Assembly (NCBI GenBank): GCA_016462245.1
Contig: JAEMTR010000037.1
Span: forward strand, 1-10,509
DNA from: Solirubrobacteraceae bacterium
Lineage (GTDB): Bacteria; Actinomycetota; Thermoleophilia; Solirubrobacterales; Solirubrobacteraceae
Direction: 5' to 3'
Length of the DNA stretch: 10,509 nt
Shown here in pieces: positions 1 to 6,120 of this stretch. The notes under the pieces were generated by a model, which saw only the letters and a program-made list of their open reading frames with translations, was not told where the DNA came from and did not search any database. Each line of letters opens with the position of its first letter. Positions within the stretch are counted from its first letter, which is position 1. Position numbers and translations under genes: made by a program.

Positions 1-422
1 ACACGCTTGCCCTCACCGACGAGGAACGCGATCGACTCCGAGATCATTGCCAGGTTCTCTTCCGGCGATACCCGCACAACCTTCTCGACGTGGAGCAACG
101 ACGACTTGCCGACGAGCGTCACGACCGGAGCGATCGAGGCCGCCAAGACCTTTAACCCTTCGTCGTCCTCTGCCGCGCTGTCGCGGCGACGCGTCATCCC
201 AAAGGCGACGATCTCGGCGTGTTCGAGCGGCGCAGCAGCCAGCAGCTCGAAAAGTTCGGCTTCTTTCGGATTAGACGACGGGAAGCCAGCTTCGATCATG
301 TCGACGCCCAGCGCGTCGAGCCGCTCTACTACACGAAGCTTCTCCTGCGCCGTCAAGCTCATCCCGCCACCACCCATTCCGTCGCGGAGGGTTGCGTCGT
401 AAAGCTGGATCGTAGAGTTCAT
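1..422 (-). CDS. cimA: (R)-citramalate synthase, partial (N-terminal 140 residues)
   Basis: Reading leftwards from ATG at 422-420, the frame stays open for 140 codons to the window edge, so the C-terminal part is missing. The product starts MNSTIQLYDATLRDG, the N-terminal strand and catalytic Arg-Asp of the DRE-TIM metallolyase family (LeuA, CimA, HMG-CoA lyase). The stretches EAGFPSSNPKEAELFELL, VAFGMTRR, VVTLVGKSSLLHVEKVV and SPEENLAMISESIAFL fit the actinobacterial/archaeal-type citramalate synthase group rather than 2-isopropylmalate synthase. Family role: condenses pyruvate and acetyl-CoA to citramalate, the first step of threonine-independent isoleucine synthesis. The start overlaps the ilvE stop by one base (TAATG), with no clear ribosome binding site, so translational coupling is likely. 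Odd point: after RDG the protein reads MGGGGMSL where relatives carry a glutamine two residues after RDG. A homocitrate or isopropylmalate synthase paralogue is possible but less likely, because a full leuA is present and LeuBCD lie alongside. Confidence 0.85.
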   Translation of the reverse strand, partial: MNSTIQLYDATLRDGMGGGGMSLTAQEKLRVVERLDALGVDMIEAGFPSSNPKEAELFELLAAAPLEHAEIVAFGMTRRRDSAAEDDEGLKVLAASIAPVVTLVGKSSLLHVEKVVRVSPEENLAMISESIAFLVGEGKR

Positions 423-1357
423 TAGCTCGGCGCTGGGCTTGCCGGCACAGGATCGAGCCAGTCGCGGTAACGCTCGTCACGGCCGTAGAGAGCATCCTCA
501 TAGACGGCGAGGAGCGCTTTCGTGATCTCCCCCGGCTTGCCGGTTCCGACTGGGCGGTCGTCGAGTTCGCGCACGGGGACCATCTCGGCTGCCGTGCCGG
601 TCAAGAAGATCTCATCTGCGATCGGGAGTTCGTCGGCGGCGATTTCGCGAATCACTACCTCATGCCCCATGTCTGCTGCGATCTTGATGATCGAATCACG
701 GCTGATCCCCTCAAGGATCGAGGAGGTCATCGGCGGCGTCGAGATCACTCCGTCGCGCACGACAAAGATGTTCTCGCCGGTTCCTTCGCAGACGTTGCCG
801 ACGTGGTCGAGCAAGATCGCCTCGTCATAGCCAGCGTTGTGCGCCTCGACCTTGGCGAGAATGCTGTTGAGGTACTGACCGCCGGCCTTGGCGTACGGAA
901 TCAGCGAGTCAGGGCTGATCCGCCGCCAGCTTGAGATCTTTGCGCGGATGCCATCGCGTTTGCCGTCCTCGCCGAGATAAAGGCCCCACTCCCAGACGGC
1001 GATAGTGACGTCGACGTCGACGGCCAGCGGAAAGAGGCCCATCGACCCGTAGCCGCGGTAAGCGATCGGCCGGATGTAGCAAGAGCTGAGCTTGTTACGG
1101 GCGATCAGGTCAAGAGTTGCGGAGCGAATCTCCTCGGCCGTGAATGGCAGCTCCATGAAGTAGGCCTGCGCTGAGCGGAAGAGGCGGTCAACGTGATCCT
1201 GATGACGAAAGATCGCCGGGCCGATCTCAGTGTCGTAACAGCGAACGCCCTCGAAGACAGAGGTGCCGTAGTGAAGAGCGTGCGTGAGGACGTGTACCTG
1301 GGCGTCTTCCCACGGAACGACTTCGCCATTCATCCAGATAAATTCGCTCTGTTCCAC
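422..1357 (-). CDS. ilvE: branched-chain amino acid aminotransferase (PLP fold type IV)
   Basis: Transfers an amino group between glutamate and the 2-oxo acids of leucine, isoleucine and valine, the last step of all three pathways, in the cytoplasm. With the GTG start it has 311 residues, the usual size. Visible landmarks: FIWMNGEVVPW at the N-terminus, HYGTSVFEGVRCY near 29-41, the PLP lysine K157 in YAKAGGQYLNS, and E191 in CEGTGENIFVV. Start choice: the mRNA reads AGGAGCTATTGGTGGAA. GTG at 1357 lies 6 bases after AGGAG, while the in-frame TTG at 1360 lies only 3 bases after it, so GTG is preferred; TTG would add one residue. The gene lies 22 bases after leuB, the widest gap in the operon, and it has its own ribosome binding site. 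Its stop codon overlaps the cimA start. A D-amino acid transaminase or aminodeoxychorismate lyase is unlikely given the context. Confidence 0.95.
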   Translation of the reverse strand: MEQSEFIWMNGEVVPWEDAQVHVLTHALHYGTSVFEGVRCYDTEIGPAIFRHQDHVDRLFRSAQAYFMELPFTAEEIRSATLDLIARNKLSSCYIRPIAYRGYGSMGLFPLAVDVDVTIAVWEWGLYLGEDGKRDGIRAKISSWRRISPDSLIPYAKAGGQYLNSILAKVEAHNAGYDEAILLDHVGNVCEGTGENIFVVRDGVISTPPMTSSILEGISRDSIIKIAADMGHEVVIREIAADELPIADEIFLTGTAAEMVPVRELDDRPVGTGKPGEITKALLAVYEDALYGRDERYRDWLDPVPASPAPS

Positions 1358-1379
1358 CAATAGCTCCTAGATCTACGCT

Positions 1380-2423
1380 CTAAGCGAGCTGGGCCAAGAC
1401 TGCGGCCGTCGCCTGCTCCGTTGTTGCGCTACCGCCCAGGTCTGCAGTCCGCAGACCACCTTCTAGGGCACCAGCAACGGCCGATTCTACTGCGCTTGCT
1501 TCCTCTTCGCGGCCGAATCCGTGCCGCATCATCATCGCCAGAGAGAGGATCGTCGCGAGCGGATTAGCGAGGCCCTTACCGGCGATGTCGGGAGCCGAAC
1601 CATGGACCGGTTCGAAGACGCCGGGGCCGTCTGGGTTGCCGATGCTGGCCGACGGGAGCATTCCGATCGAGCCTGTAATCATCGCGGCTTCGTCGCTGAG
1701 GATGTCGCCAAAGAGGTTCTCGGTGAGCAGCACGTCGAACTGGGTTGGCGTTGAAACGAGCTGCATCGCTGCGTTGTCGATGAGCACGTGCTCGAGTTCA
1801 ACGTTCGGGAACTCATCAGCATGGACGCGCGTGACGACTTCACGCCAGAGGCGGCTGGTTTCGAGCACGTTGGCCTTGTCGATGCTCGAAACTTTGCAGC
1901 GTGCGGCGCCGAAAGCGACGCGCGCTATCCGCTCCACCTCCTCGACGCTGTACTCGCAGAGATCGCTGGCCATCGTTGCGGTGCGCTTCTTCTCGCCGAA
2001 GTAGATCCCGCCGGTTAGTTCACGAACGACCAGGAGGTCGGTGCCGGAAATTCGCTCCTCGCGCAGCGGACTAGCGTCAACGAGGGCCTCAATCGCCTTT
2101 ACGGGCCGAAGGTTGGCGTAGAGCCCAAGCCCCTTGCGCAGTCCGAGCAGGCCTTGCTCGGGGCGAGGCGCGTCTGGGTCGGTGGTGTCCCACTTCGGGC
2201 CGCCGACGGCGCCCAGTAGAACGGCGTCTGCGTCGCGGCAAGCTGCCAGTGTTTCGTCTGTCATCGCGACGCCGTTGGCATCGATCGAAGCCCCGCCGAA
2301 GATCTGCGGCTCAAACTCATATTCGCCCGGACAGAGCGCTTCGCAGAGTTCTACGGCGGAGGCGATTACTTCTGGGCCGATCCCGTCCCCAGGCAGCAGC
2401 GCGACCTGTGCTGCACCGCTCAT
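1380..2423 (-). CDS. leuB: 3-isopropylmalate dehydrogenase
   Basis: Oxidatively decarboxylates 3-isopropylmalate with NAD+ to 2-oxoisocaproate. In the citramalate route the same enzyme can turn 3-methylmalate into 2-oxobutyrate. At 347 residues it is of family length. It has LLPGDGIGPEV at 9-19, substrate arginines R96, R106 (LYANLRP) and R134 (VRELTGGIYFGE), catalytic Y141 and K183 (DKANVLETSRLWREV), and metal aspartates D216, D240 and D244 (LIDNAAMQL, LFGDILSDEAA). The late GSAPDIAGKGLANP stretch near 275-289 belongs to the cofactor site. These positions match the Thermus LeuB pattern closely. The ATG start shares an ATGA overlap with the leuD stop, and no ribosome binding site is evident, which implies coupled translation. 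Isocitrate and tartrate dehydrogenases share the fold, but the EL-TGG-YFGE signature and the operon favour LeuB. Confidence 0.97.
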   Translation of the reverse strand: MSGAAQVALLPGDGIGPEVIASAVELCEALCPGEYEFEPQIFGGASIDANGVAMTDETLAACRDADAVLLGAVGGPKWDTTDPDAPRPEQGLLGLRKGLGLYANLRPVKAIEALVDASPLREERISGTDLLVVRELTGGIYFGEKKRTATMASDLCEYSVEEVERIARVAFGAARCKVSSIDKANVLETSRLWREVVTRVHADEFPNVELEHVLIDNAAMQLVSTPTQFDVLLTENLFGDILSDEAAMITGSIGMLPSASIGNPDGPGVFEPVHGSAPDIAGKGLANPLATILSLAMMMRHGFGREEEASAVESAVAGALEGGLRTADLGGSATTEQATAAVLAQLA

Positions 2424-2983
2424 AGCGCCGTCGTAACGGGGCCGTGGCGTTCCATTGTCGACTCGTAGGCGTCGATTAGCTCGGTCTCGAACATCGTCAG
2501 CGCGATGTCGTCGAGCCCATCGAGCAAGCGGCGTTTGATCTCGGGGTCGATCTCGAAGTTCGCGACCCGTCCGTCTCCATAGCTCACCTGCTGGGCGTCA
2601 AGGTCAATCCGCGCCGATCCAGCCTCAGCGATCGCCTTGCATTCTTCTGGGCTGAGCGCGACTGGGAGTAGCCCAACCTTGGTCGAATTGGAGAAGAAGA
2701 TGTCGGCGAAAGAGGGCGCGATGATCGCTTGGAATCCGTAGTCCTCGAGTGCCCAAGGCGCGTGCTCACGCGATGAACCGCAGCCGAAGTTACGACCGGC
2801 AACGAGGATCGGGTGCGGGTGCAGCTCCCAGCCTTCCTCCTGCTTCCAATCGTGGAAGAGAAACTCGCCAAAGCCGGTCCGCTCAATCCGCTTGAGGAAC
2901 TGCTTCGGGATGATCTGGTCGGTATCTACATCGTCGCGGTCAAGGAACGAAACCTTGCCGTCGATCACGTCGATCGGATCCAT
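2420..2983 (-). CDS. leuD: 3-isopropylmalate dehydratase, small subunit
   Basis: Small swivel-domain partner of LeuC. The heterodimer isomerises 2-isopropylmalate to 3-isopropylmalate, and citramalate to methylmalate when CimA supplies it. The 187 residues match the bacterial short form. Landmarks are FLDRDDVDTDQIIPKQFL at 13-30, the substrate-binding loop GRNFGCGSSREHA at 63-75, and APSFADIFFSNSTKVGLLPV at 89-108. It begins with ATG two bases after the leuC stop, preceded by a GGAGGG ribosome binding site about 8 bases upstream inside the end of leuC. Its own stop overlaps the leuB start as ATGA. No residue looks out of place. Confidence 0.97.
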   Translation of the reverse strand: MDPIDVIDGKVSFLDRDDVDTDQIIPKQFLKRIERTGFGEFLFHDWKQEEGWELHPHPILVAGRNFGCGSSREHAPWALEDYGFQAIIAPSFADIFFSNSTKVGLLPVALSPEECKAIAEAGSARIDLDAQQVSYGDGRVANFEIDPEIKRRLLDGLDDIALTMFETELIDAYESTMERHGPVTTAL

Positions 2984-2985
2984 TG

Positions 2986-4389
2986 TTAGCCCTCCCCCCA
3001 GGTACGAATGTCGACGAAGCGGCCTTCTATTGCCGCCGCGGCGGCCATCTGTGGGCTAACGAGGTGGGTCCGGCCGCCGCGTCCCTGGCGACCCTCGAAG
3101 TTGCGGTTTGAAGTCGACGCGCAGCGTTCTTCGGGCTGGAGTATGTCCGGGTTCATCCCAAGACACATTGAGCAGCCAGCGCCACGCCAATCGAAGCCAG
3201 CGTCGCTGAAAACCTTGTCGAGCCCCTCTTCCTCTGCCTGCTTCTTGACCTGCACCGAGCCCGGGACGACCATCGCGTAAACGGAGTCTGCGACTTTGCG
3301 GCCCTTGATTACTGCGGCGGCGGCTCGTAGGTCGCCGATCCGCGAGTTCGTGCAGGAGCCAATAAAGACCCTGTCGAGCGTGATCTCTTCAACCGGCGTG
3401 CCGGCCTCTAGCCCCATGTATTCGAGCGCGCGGTGGTCACCATCGCTCTTTGGCTGCGGCACGCTCTCGCCCACGCCGACGACCATCTCGGGGTTTGTGC
3501 CCCAGGTGACCTGCGGGCTGATCGCCGAGACCTCGACCACGTGCTCGGCGTCAAACGCTGCGCCCTCGTCGGTGCGGAGCCCCTTCCAAGTTTCGACCAT
3601 CTTCGCCCAATCTTCGCCGCTCGGCGCGCCCGGGCGACCCTCAACGAAGTCGAAAGTCGTCTGGTCAGGGGCGATCATCCCCGCGCGGCCGCCGCCCTCG
3701 ATCGTCATGTTGCAGATCGTCATTCGCCCTTCCATTGAGAGCGATTCGATGACTGGGCCAGCAAACTCAATTACGTGGCCGACTCCGCCCTCGACACCAA
3801 TCTGCCCGATCGTAGCGAGAATTAAGTCCTTCGCCGTGACACCAAAGCCGAGTTCGCCTTCGTAGCGAATGCGCATCGACTTCGGACGACGCTGAACGAG
3901 CGTCTGCGTCGCAAGGACGTGCTCGACCTCGCTTGTGCCGATGCCAAAGGCGAGCGCACCGAAGGCACCATGGGTTGCCGTGTGGCTGTCGCCGCAGACG
4001 ATCGTCATCCCAGGTTGGGTCAGCCCTAGCTCAGGCCCAATTACGTGAACAATCCCCTGATGCTCAGAGCCGAGTGAGTAGACAGGAACGCCGAACTCAG
4101 CGCAGTTGTTCTCGAGCGTTTCAACTTGGACGCGGCTGAGCTCGTCCTTAATCCGTGCAGCCGTGGGCGTGCCGTCGGTTGGGACGTTGTGATCGGCCGT
4201 TGCGATTGTTCGATCGGGACGGCGCAGCGTGCGGCCGGCCAGCCTGAGGCCATCGAAGGCCTGCGGGCTGGTTACCTCGTGGACGAGGTGCAGATCGACG
4301 TAAAGCAGGCCTTCACTTACCTCGTGAGCGGCCCACAGTTTCTCGAAAAGTGTCGTTGGCTGAGTTGTCGATTGGTTCACGGCGATCAC
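2986..4389 (-). CDS. leuC: 3-isopropylmalate dehydratase, large subunit (4Fe-4S)
   Basis: Large, iron-sulphur subunit of isopropylmalate isomerase, an aconitase-family enzyme working with LeuD. The 467 residues match the bacterial LeuC length. The three cluster cysteines are visible: C346 in FIGSCTNSRIGDLRAAA, and C406 and C409 in WRGAGCSMCLGMNPD. Other family stretches are VDLHLVHEVTSPQAF near 31-45, DHNVPT near 66-71, VCGDSHTATHGAFGALAFGIGTSE near 131-154, and SNRNFEGRQGRGG near 427-439. It starts with GTG at 4389, overlapping the leuA stop (GTGA). A second in-frame GTG lies at 4380; the overlapping start is preferred because the same junction recurs elsewhere in the window. No ribosome binding site precedes either one. 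Homoaconitase is the main alternative and is disfavoured by the operon. Confidence 0.96.
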   Translation of the reverse strand: MIAVNQSTTQPTTLFEKLWAAHEVSEGLLYVDLHLVHEVTSPQAFDGLRLAGRTLRRPDRTIATADHNVPTDGTPTAARIKDELSRVQVETLENNCAEFGVPVYSLGSEHQGIVHVIGPELGLTQPGMTIVCGDSHTATHGAFGALAFGIGTSEVEHVLATQTLVQRRPKSMRIRYEGELGFGVTAKDLILATIGQIGVEGGVGHVIEFAGPVIESLSMEGRMTICNMTIEGGGRAGMIAPDQTTFDFVEGRPGAPSGEDWAKMVETWKGLRTDEGAAFDAEHVVEVSAISPQVTWGTNPEMVVGVGESVPQPKSDGDHRALEYMGLEAGTPVEEITLDRVFIGSCTNSRIGDLRAAAAVIKGRKVADSVYAMVVPGSVQVKKQAEEEGLDKVFSDAGFDWRGAGCSMCLGMNPDILQPEERCASTSNRNFEGRQGRGGRTHLVSPQMAAAAAIEGRFVDIRTWGEG

Positions 4390-5942
4390 GGTATCGCGGT
4401 CGGGCGTGGATCGGTCGGGTCATCGGCGTCGAGCCTACGCGTGGCGAGCGTCAGGGCGCGCATGTAGGCGCGGGCGGCAGCCTCGATGATGTCTGTCGCG
4501 ACTGCCCGGCCGGCGGCCGCTTCGCCATCTCGTTCGATCATCACGTGGACCTCGCCGAGTGCGTCCTGGCCGGCCGTCACGGCGTCGACGCGAAAGTCGC
4601 GCAGCTTGACGTCAATCCCGGTCGCCGCGTTGATCGCGTGGAAGACGGCGTCGACGGCGCCGTCGCCGCTGGCTGCACCTTCGCGGCTAGTGCCGTCGGG
4701 CATCGTCACCTTGGCGCTCGCCCGCGGCTGCTCGCCAGTCTTGTCGGTGAGTTCGAATGACTCCAGCGCGAAGCCGGTCTCCTGCTGCAGCTCGTCGCCG
4801 ACCAGCGCCTCGAGGTCGAGCGCAGTCACCTGCTTCTTCTTATCTGCGATCTCTTTGAAGCGCTTAAAGGCGGCGTTTAGCGTCGGCCCATCAACCTTGT
4901 AGCCAAGCTCTTCGAGCGATTGCTGCAGCGCGTGCCTACCCGAATGTTTTCCGAGCACGATTGAGTTGGCATCGAGACCGACGGTGGTTGCATCCATAAT
5001 CTCGAACGTTGTGCGCTCCTTCAGCACGCCGTCCTGGTGGATCCCAGACTCGTGAGCAAAGGCGTTGCGGCCGACGATCGCCTTGTTCGGCTGGACGGCG
5101 TAGCCGGTCAGACGCGAGACCAAGCGGCTGGCGCGCGAGAGCTCCTTCGTATTGACGTCGGTGTAGAGGCCGTCGAGGTCGGCGGCGCGGGTGTTCAGCA
5201 GCATCACGAACTCTTCGAGCGCGGCATTGCCGGCGCGCTCTCCAATCCCGTTGATCGCGCACTCGACCTGCCGCGCGCCCGCGAGCACACCCGCGAACGA
5301 GTTGGCAACCGCGAGGCCAAGGTCGTCATGGCAGTGGGTCGAAAGAATCACATCTTTAAGCCCTGGAGCTGCGGCATAGAGCCCTTCCAGGAAGCGCGTG
5401 TACTCCTCCGGCATTGTGTAACCAACGGTGTCGGGGATGTTGATCGTGGTTGCGCCTTCATCGATCGCGATCTGACAGATCTCAGCGGTGAACTCGACAT
5501 CGGCGCGCGTCGCATCCATCGGCGAGAACTCAACGTCGTCGCAGAGCTCCCTGGCCTGCGCGACCGACGCCCGTGCCAAACCACGCACGTCGTCGTGGCT
5601 GCTGCGCATCTGGTGTTCGATGTGGATCTCGGAGGTTGAGACGAAGGTGTGAATCCGCGGGCGATCAGAGTCTTTTACGGCCTCCCAGGCGCGGTCGATG
5701 TCGGTGGCGTTGGCCCGTGCCAGCCCGGCGATGATCGGCCCCTCTACCTGCCGCGAGATCTCGCGAACGGCCTCGAAATCGCCAGGTGAGGCAATCGGGA
5801 ACCCGGCCTCGATCACATCGACGCCTAGACGCGCAAGCTGCTGCGCGATCTCCAGCTTCTCTTCCGTGTTAAGCGAGATGCCAGGCGACTGCTCGCCGTC
5901 TCGCAGCGTCGTGTCAAAAATCAATACTCGATTGGGATCCAT
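4386..5942 (-). CDS. leuA: 2-isopropylmalate synthase
   Basis: Condenses acetyl-CoA with 2-oxoisovalerate, the committed step to leucine. The 518 residues make this the shorter bacterial type, not the roughly 600-residue type of Mycobacterium and Streptomyces. The catalytic TIM barrel spans about 5-275, with DTTLRDGEQSPGISL (R14, D15), metal-binding H203 and H205 in STHCHDDLGLAVANS, and NGIGERAGNAALEE near 231-244. The linker includes NAFAHESGIHQDGVLK and LGKHSGRHAL. Residues about 391-500 form the leucine-binding regulatory domain (EGAASGDGAVDAVFHAIN), so feedback inhibition by leucine is expected. The ATG at 5942 has a strong AAGGAGGT site 7 bases upstream. It is first in the leu block, 75 bases after a leucine-rich leader ORF, which suggests attenuation control. 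Confidence 0.97.
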   Translation of the reverse strand: MDPNRVLIFDTTLRDGEQSPGISLNTEEKLEIAQQLARLGVDVIEAGFPIASPGDFEAVREISRQVEGPIIAGLARANATDIDRAWEAVKDSDRPRIHTFVSTSEIHIEHQMRSSHDDVRGLARASVAQARELCDDVEFSPMDATRADVEFTAEICQIAIDEGATTINIPDTVGYTMPEEYTRFLEGLYAAAPGLKDVILSTHCHDDLGLAVANSFAGVLAGARQVECAINGIGERAGNAALEEFVMLLNTRAADLDGLYTDVNTKELSRASRLVSRLTGYAVQPNKAIVGRNAFAHESGIHQDGVLKERTTFEIMDATTVGLDANSIVLGKHSGRHALQQSLEELGYKVDGPTLNAAFKRFKEIADKKKQVTALDLEALVGDELQQETGFALESFELTDKTGEQPRASAKVTMPDGTSREGAASGDGAVDAVFHAINAATGIDVKLRDFRVDAVTAGQDALGEVHVMIERDGEAAAGRAVATDIIEAAARAYMRALTLATRRLDADDPTDPRPTAIP

Positions 5943-5948
5943 GTCGAA

Positions 5949-5956
5949 ACCTCCTT
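5949..5956 (-). promoter_or_regulatory. leuA ribosome binding site
   Basis: AAGGAGGT on the minus strand, 7 bases before the leuA ATG, is a near-perfect Shine-Dalgarno site. It fixes the leuA start. The GAAGG at 5957-5953 is complementary to CCUUC at 6033-6029 in the upstream leader ORF. The site could therefore be hidden when the leader RNA folds that way; this is an inference from base complementarity. Confidence 0.85.
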
Positions 5957-5994
5957 CTACTTGCTCTAAAACCGATGCCTCTTCGTGTTCTGTC

Positions 5995-6010
5995 GCGGCT
6001 ACGCGGCCGC
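5995..6010 (-). promoter_or_regulatory. GC stem-loop between leucine leader ORF and leuA
   Basis: GCGGC at 6010-6006 and GCCGC at 5999-5995 form a perfect 5 bp stem around a 6-base loop, in the 75-base spacer between the leader stop codon and leuA. An alternative CGCG/CGCG pairing within the same bases is possible. No run of U follows, so it is not a classical terminator. It may be one arm of a leader RNA switch, or it may be chance in GC-rich DNA. Confidence 0.35.
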
Positions 6011-6017
6011 CAGCGCG

Positions 6018-6071
6018 TTATTCCCCCCGAAGGGGGAGAAGAAGACGACGGATGAGCAGGCTGTTCGACAT
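6018..6071 (-). CDS. leuL: leu operon leader peptide (leucine-rich, 17 aa)
   Basis: A short ORF that reads MSNSLLIRRLLLPLRGE followed by TAA. Six of 17 residues are leucine, four of them at codons 10-14, and five of the six leucine codons are CTT or CTC. GGAGG at 6079-6075 gives it a ribosome binding site 3 bases before the ATG. It starts 49 bases after potC and ends 75 bases before leuA. Leucine-rich leader peptides that stall ribosomes when charged leucyl-tRNA is scarce are known upstream of leu operons in several bacteria. Position, composition and the hairpin inside its 3' end all fit that role. The peptide itself probably has no function beyond being translated. Not confirmed: translation in vivo, and whether control is transcriptional or translational. 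Confidence 0.75.
   Translation of the reverse strand: MSNSLLIRRLLLPLRGE
6022..6037 (-). promoter_or_regulatory. cUUCGg-capped hairpin inside the leader ORF
   Basis: On the minus strand UCCCCC (6037-6032), UUCG (6031-6028) and GGGGGA (6027-6022) form a perfect 6 bp stem with the unusually stable C(UUCG)G tetraloop. It covers leader codons 12-17, so a ribosome stalled on the preceding leucine codons would stop it from forming. It is followed by AUAACGCG rather than a U tract. It therefore looks like a switch or pause element, not a finished intrinsic terminator. Confidence 0.6.
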
Positions 6072-6079
6072 GCCCCTCC

Positions 6080-6088
6080 AGATTAGCA
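6080..6088 (-). promoter_or_regulatory. possible extended -10 promoter element for the leu operon
   Basis: The minus strand reads TGCTAATCT, which resembles an extended -10 element (TGn followed by TAATCT). No convincing -35 hexamer lies 16-18 bases upstream. If used, transcription would begin at about 6073-6071, next to the leader ATG, and the leader's GGAGG would lie outside the transcript. That conflict lowers confidence; the real promoter may lie inside the end of potC. Confidence 0.22.
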
Positions 6089-6104
6089 AGCGCCGTTACG
6101 ACAA

Positions 6105-6119
6105 GCCGAAAAGATCGGC
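6105..6119 (-). terminator. weak hairpin just after potC, possible partial terminator
   Basis: Two bases after the potC stop codon, GCCGA and TCGGC form a perfect 5 bp stem around a UCUUU loop. The bases that follow are TTGTCG, so the U tract is poor. It could pause or partly terminate pot transcripts, or protect the pot mRNA 3' end. Read-through into the leu leader seems possible. Confidence 0.3.
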
Positions 6120-6120
6120 C

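Noticed and set aside
3296..3865. Plus-strand frame of 189 codons opposite leuC
   Set aside because: Antisense to conserved LeuC sequence, Ser/Pro-rich low-quality translation, no ribosome binding site.
5037..5639. Plus-strand frame of 200 codons opposite leuA
   Set aside because: Fully antisense to the LeuA barrel with no recognisable motif.
6022..6037. The UUCG hairpin as a rho-independent terminator
   Set aside because: The stem is good but neither strand has a U-rich tract after it, so only a regulatory hairpin is claimed.
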